Assembly: GCA_023333565.1 (NCBI GenBank)
Contig: JAJKFH010003165.1
Span: 558,001 to 622,000, forward strand
Direction: 5' to 3'
Length of the DNA stretch: 64,000 bases
Origin: Puffinus mauretanicus
Lineage: Eukaryota; Chordata; Aves; Procellariiformes; Procellariidae
Both the position numbers and the translations under genes were made by a program. The stretch's first letter is position 1, and the number at the start of each line of letters is the position of its first letter. The notes under the pieces were generated by a model. The model searched no databases and was not told where the DNA came from. It worked only from the letters and a program-made list of their open reading frames with translations. Positions 64,000 through 64,000 of the stretch are shown piece after piece.

Positions 64000-64000
64000 C

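Overview
This is a vertebrate nuclear window, almost certainly avian (at least archosaur/sauropsid). Genes have long GT-AG introns, promoters lie in CpG islands, repeat content is low, and the recognisable interspersed repeats are CR1 LINE copies, one ending in the avian-style ATTCTATG tail. The gene order OFD1 - TRAPPC2 - RAB9A - TCEANC, with alternating orientation, is the mirror image of the human Xp22.2 block; in birds this block is autosomal, which is known from comparative maps and cannot be seen here.

Layout. (1) 2205-23067, minus strand: OFD1, a centriole and centriolar-satellite protein. Sixteen coding exons (human numbering 2-17) could be placed and they join in one continuous frame of 794 codons; the last exons lie off the left edge. 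(2) 23107-23720: GC-rich island holding a head-to-head promoter for OFD1 (left) and TRAPPC2 (right). (3) 24098-28077, plus strand: TRAPPC2 (sedlin), complete, 140 aa in four coding exons; its third coding intron (26424-27216) has the hallmarks of a minor-spliceosome AT-AC intron. (4) 28078-33301: facing 3' ends of TRAPPC2 and RAB9A. (5) 33302-33907, minus strand: RAB9A, complete, 201 aa in one coding exon, with an ~8 kb 5'-UTR intron leading to a CpG island at about 41.9-42.8 kb. (6) 43955-44786: a 5'-truncated, fairly well preserved CR1 LINE. (7) 45235-45490: an orphan GC-rich patch with no gene attached. (8) 50972-52054, minus strand: TCEANC, complete, 360 aa in one coding exon. (9) 52.1-64 kb: AT-rich sequence with no recognised protein-coding exon; it probably holds the TCEANC 5' UTR intron and/or intergenic DNA towards the next syntenic gene (EGFL6 in human, not seen here).

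The genes are syntenic neighbours, not an operon. OFD1 serves centriole and cilium assembly; TRAPPC2 and RAB9A serve membrane traffic (ER-Golgi tethering, and late endosome to trans-Golgi recycling); TCEANC is a TFIIS-like transcription factor. No new multi-gene system was found. The most informative unusual points are the U12-type intron in TRAPPC2, a pure T24 polypyrimidine tract just upstream of the OFD1 initiator, a TCACGTGA (CLEAR-type) box in the RAB9A island and the orphan GC island at 45 kb.
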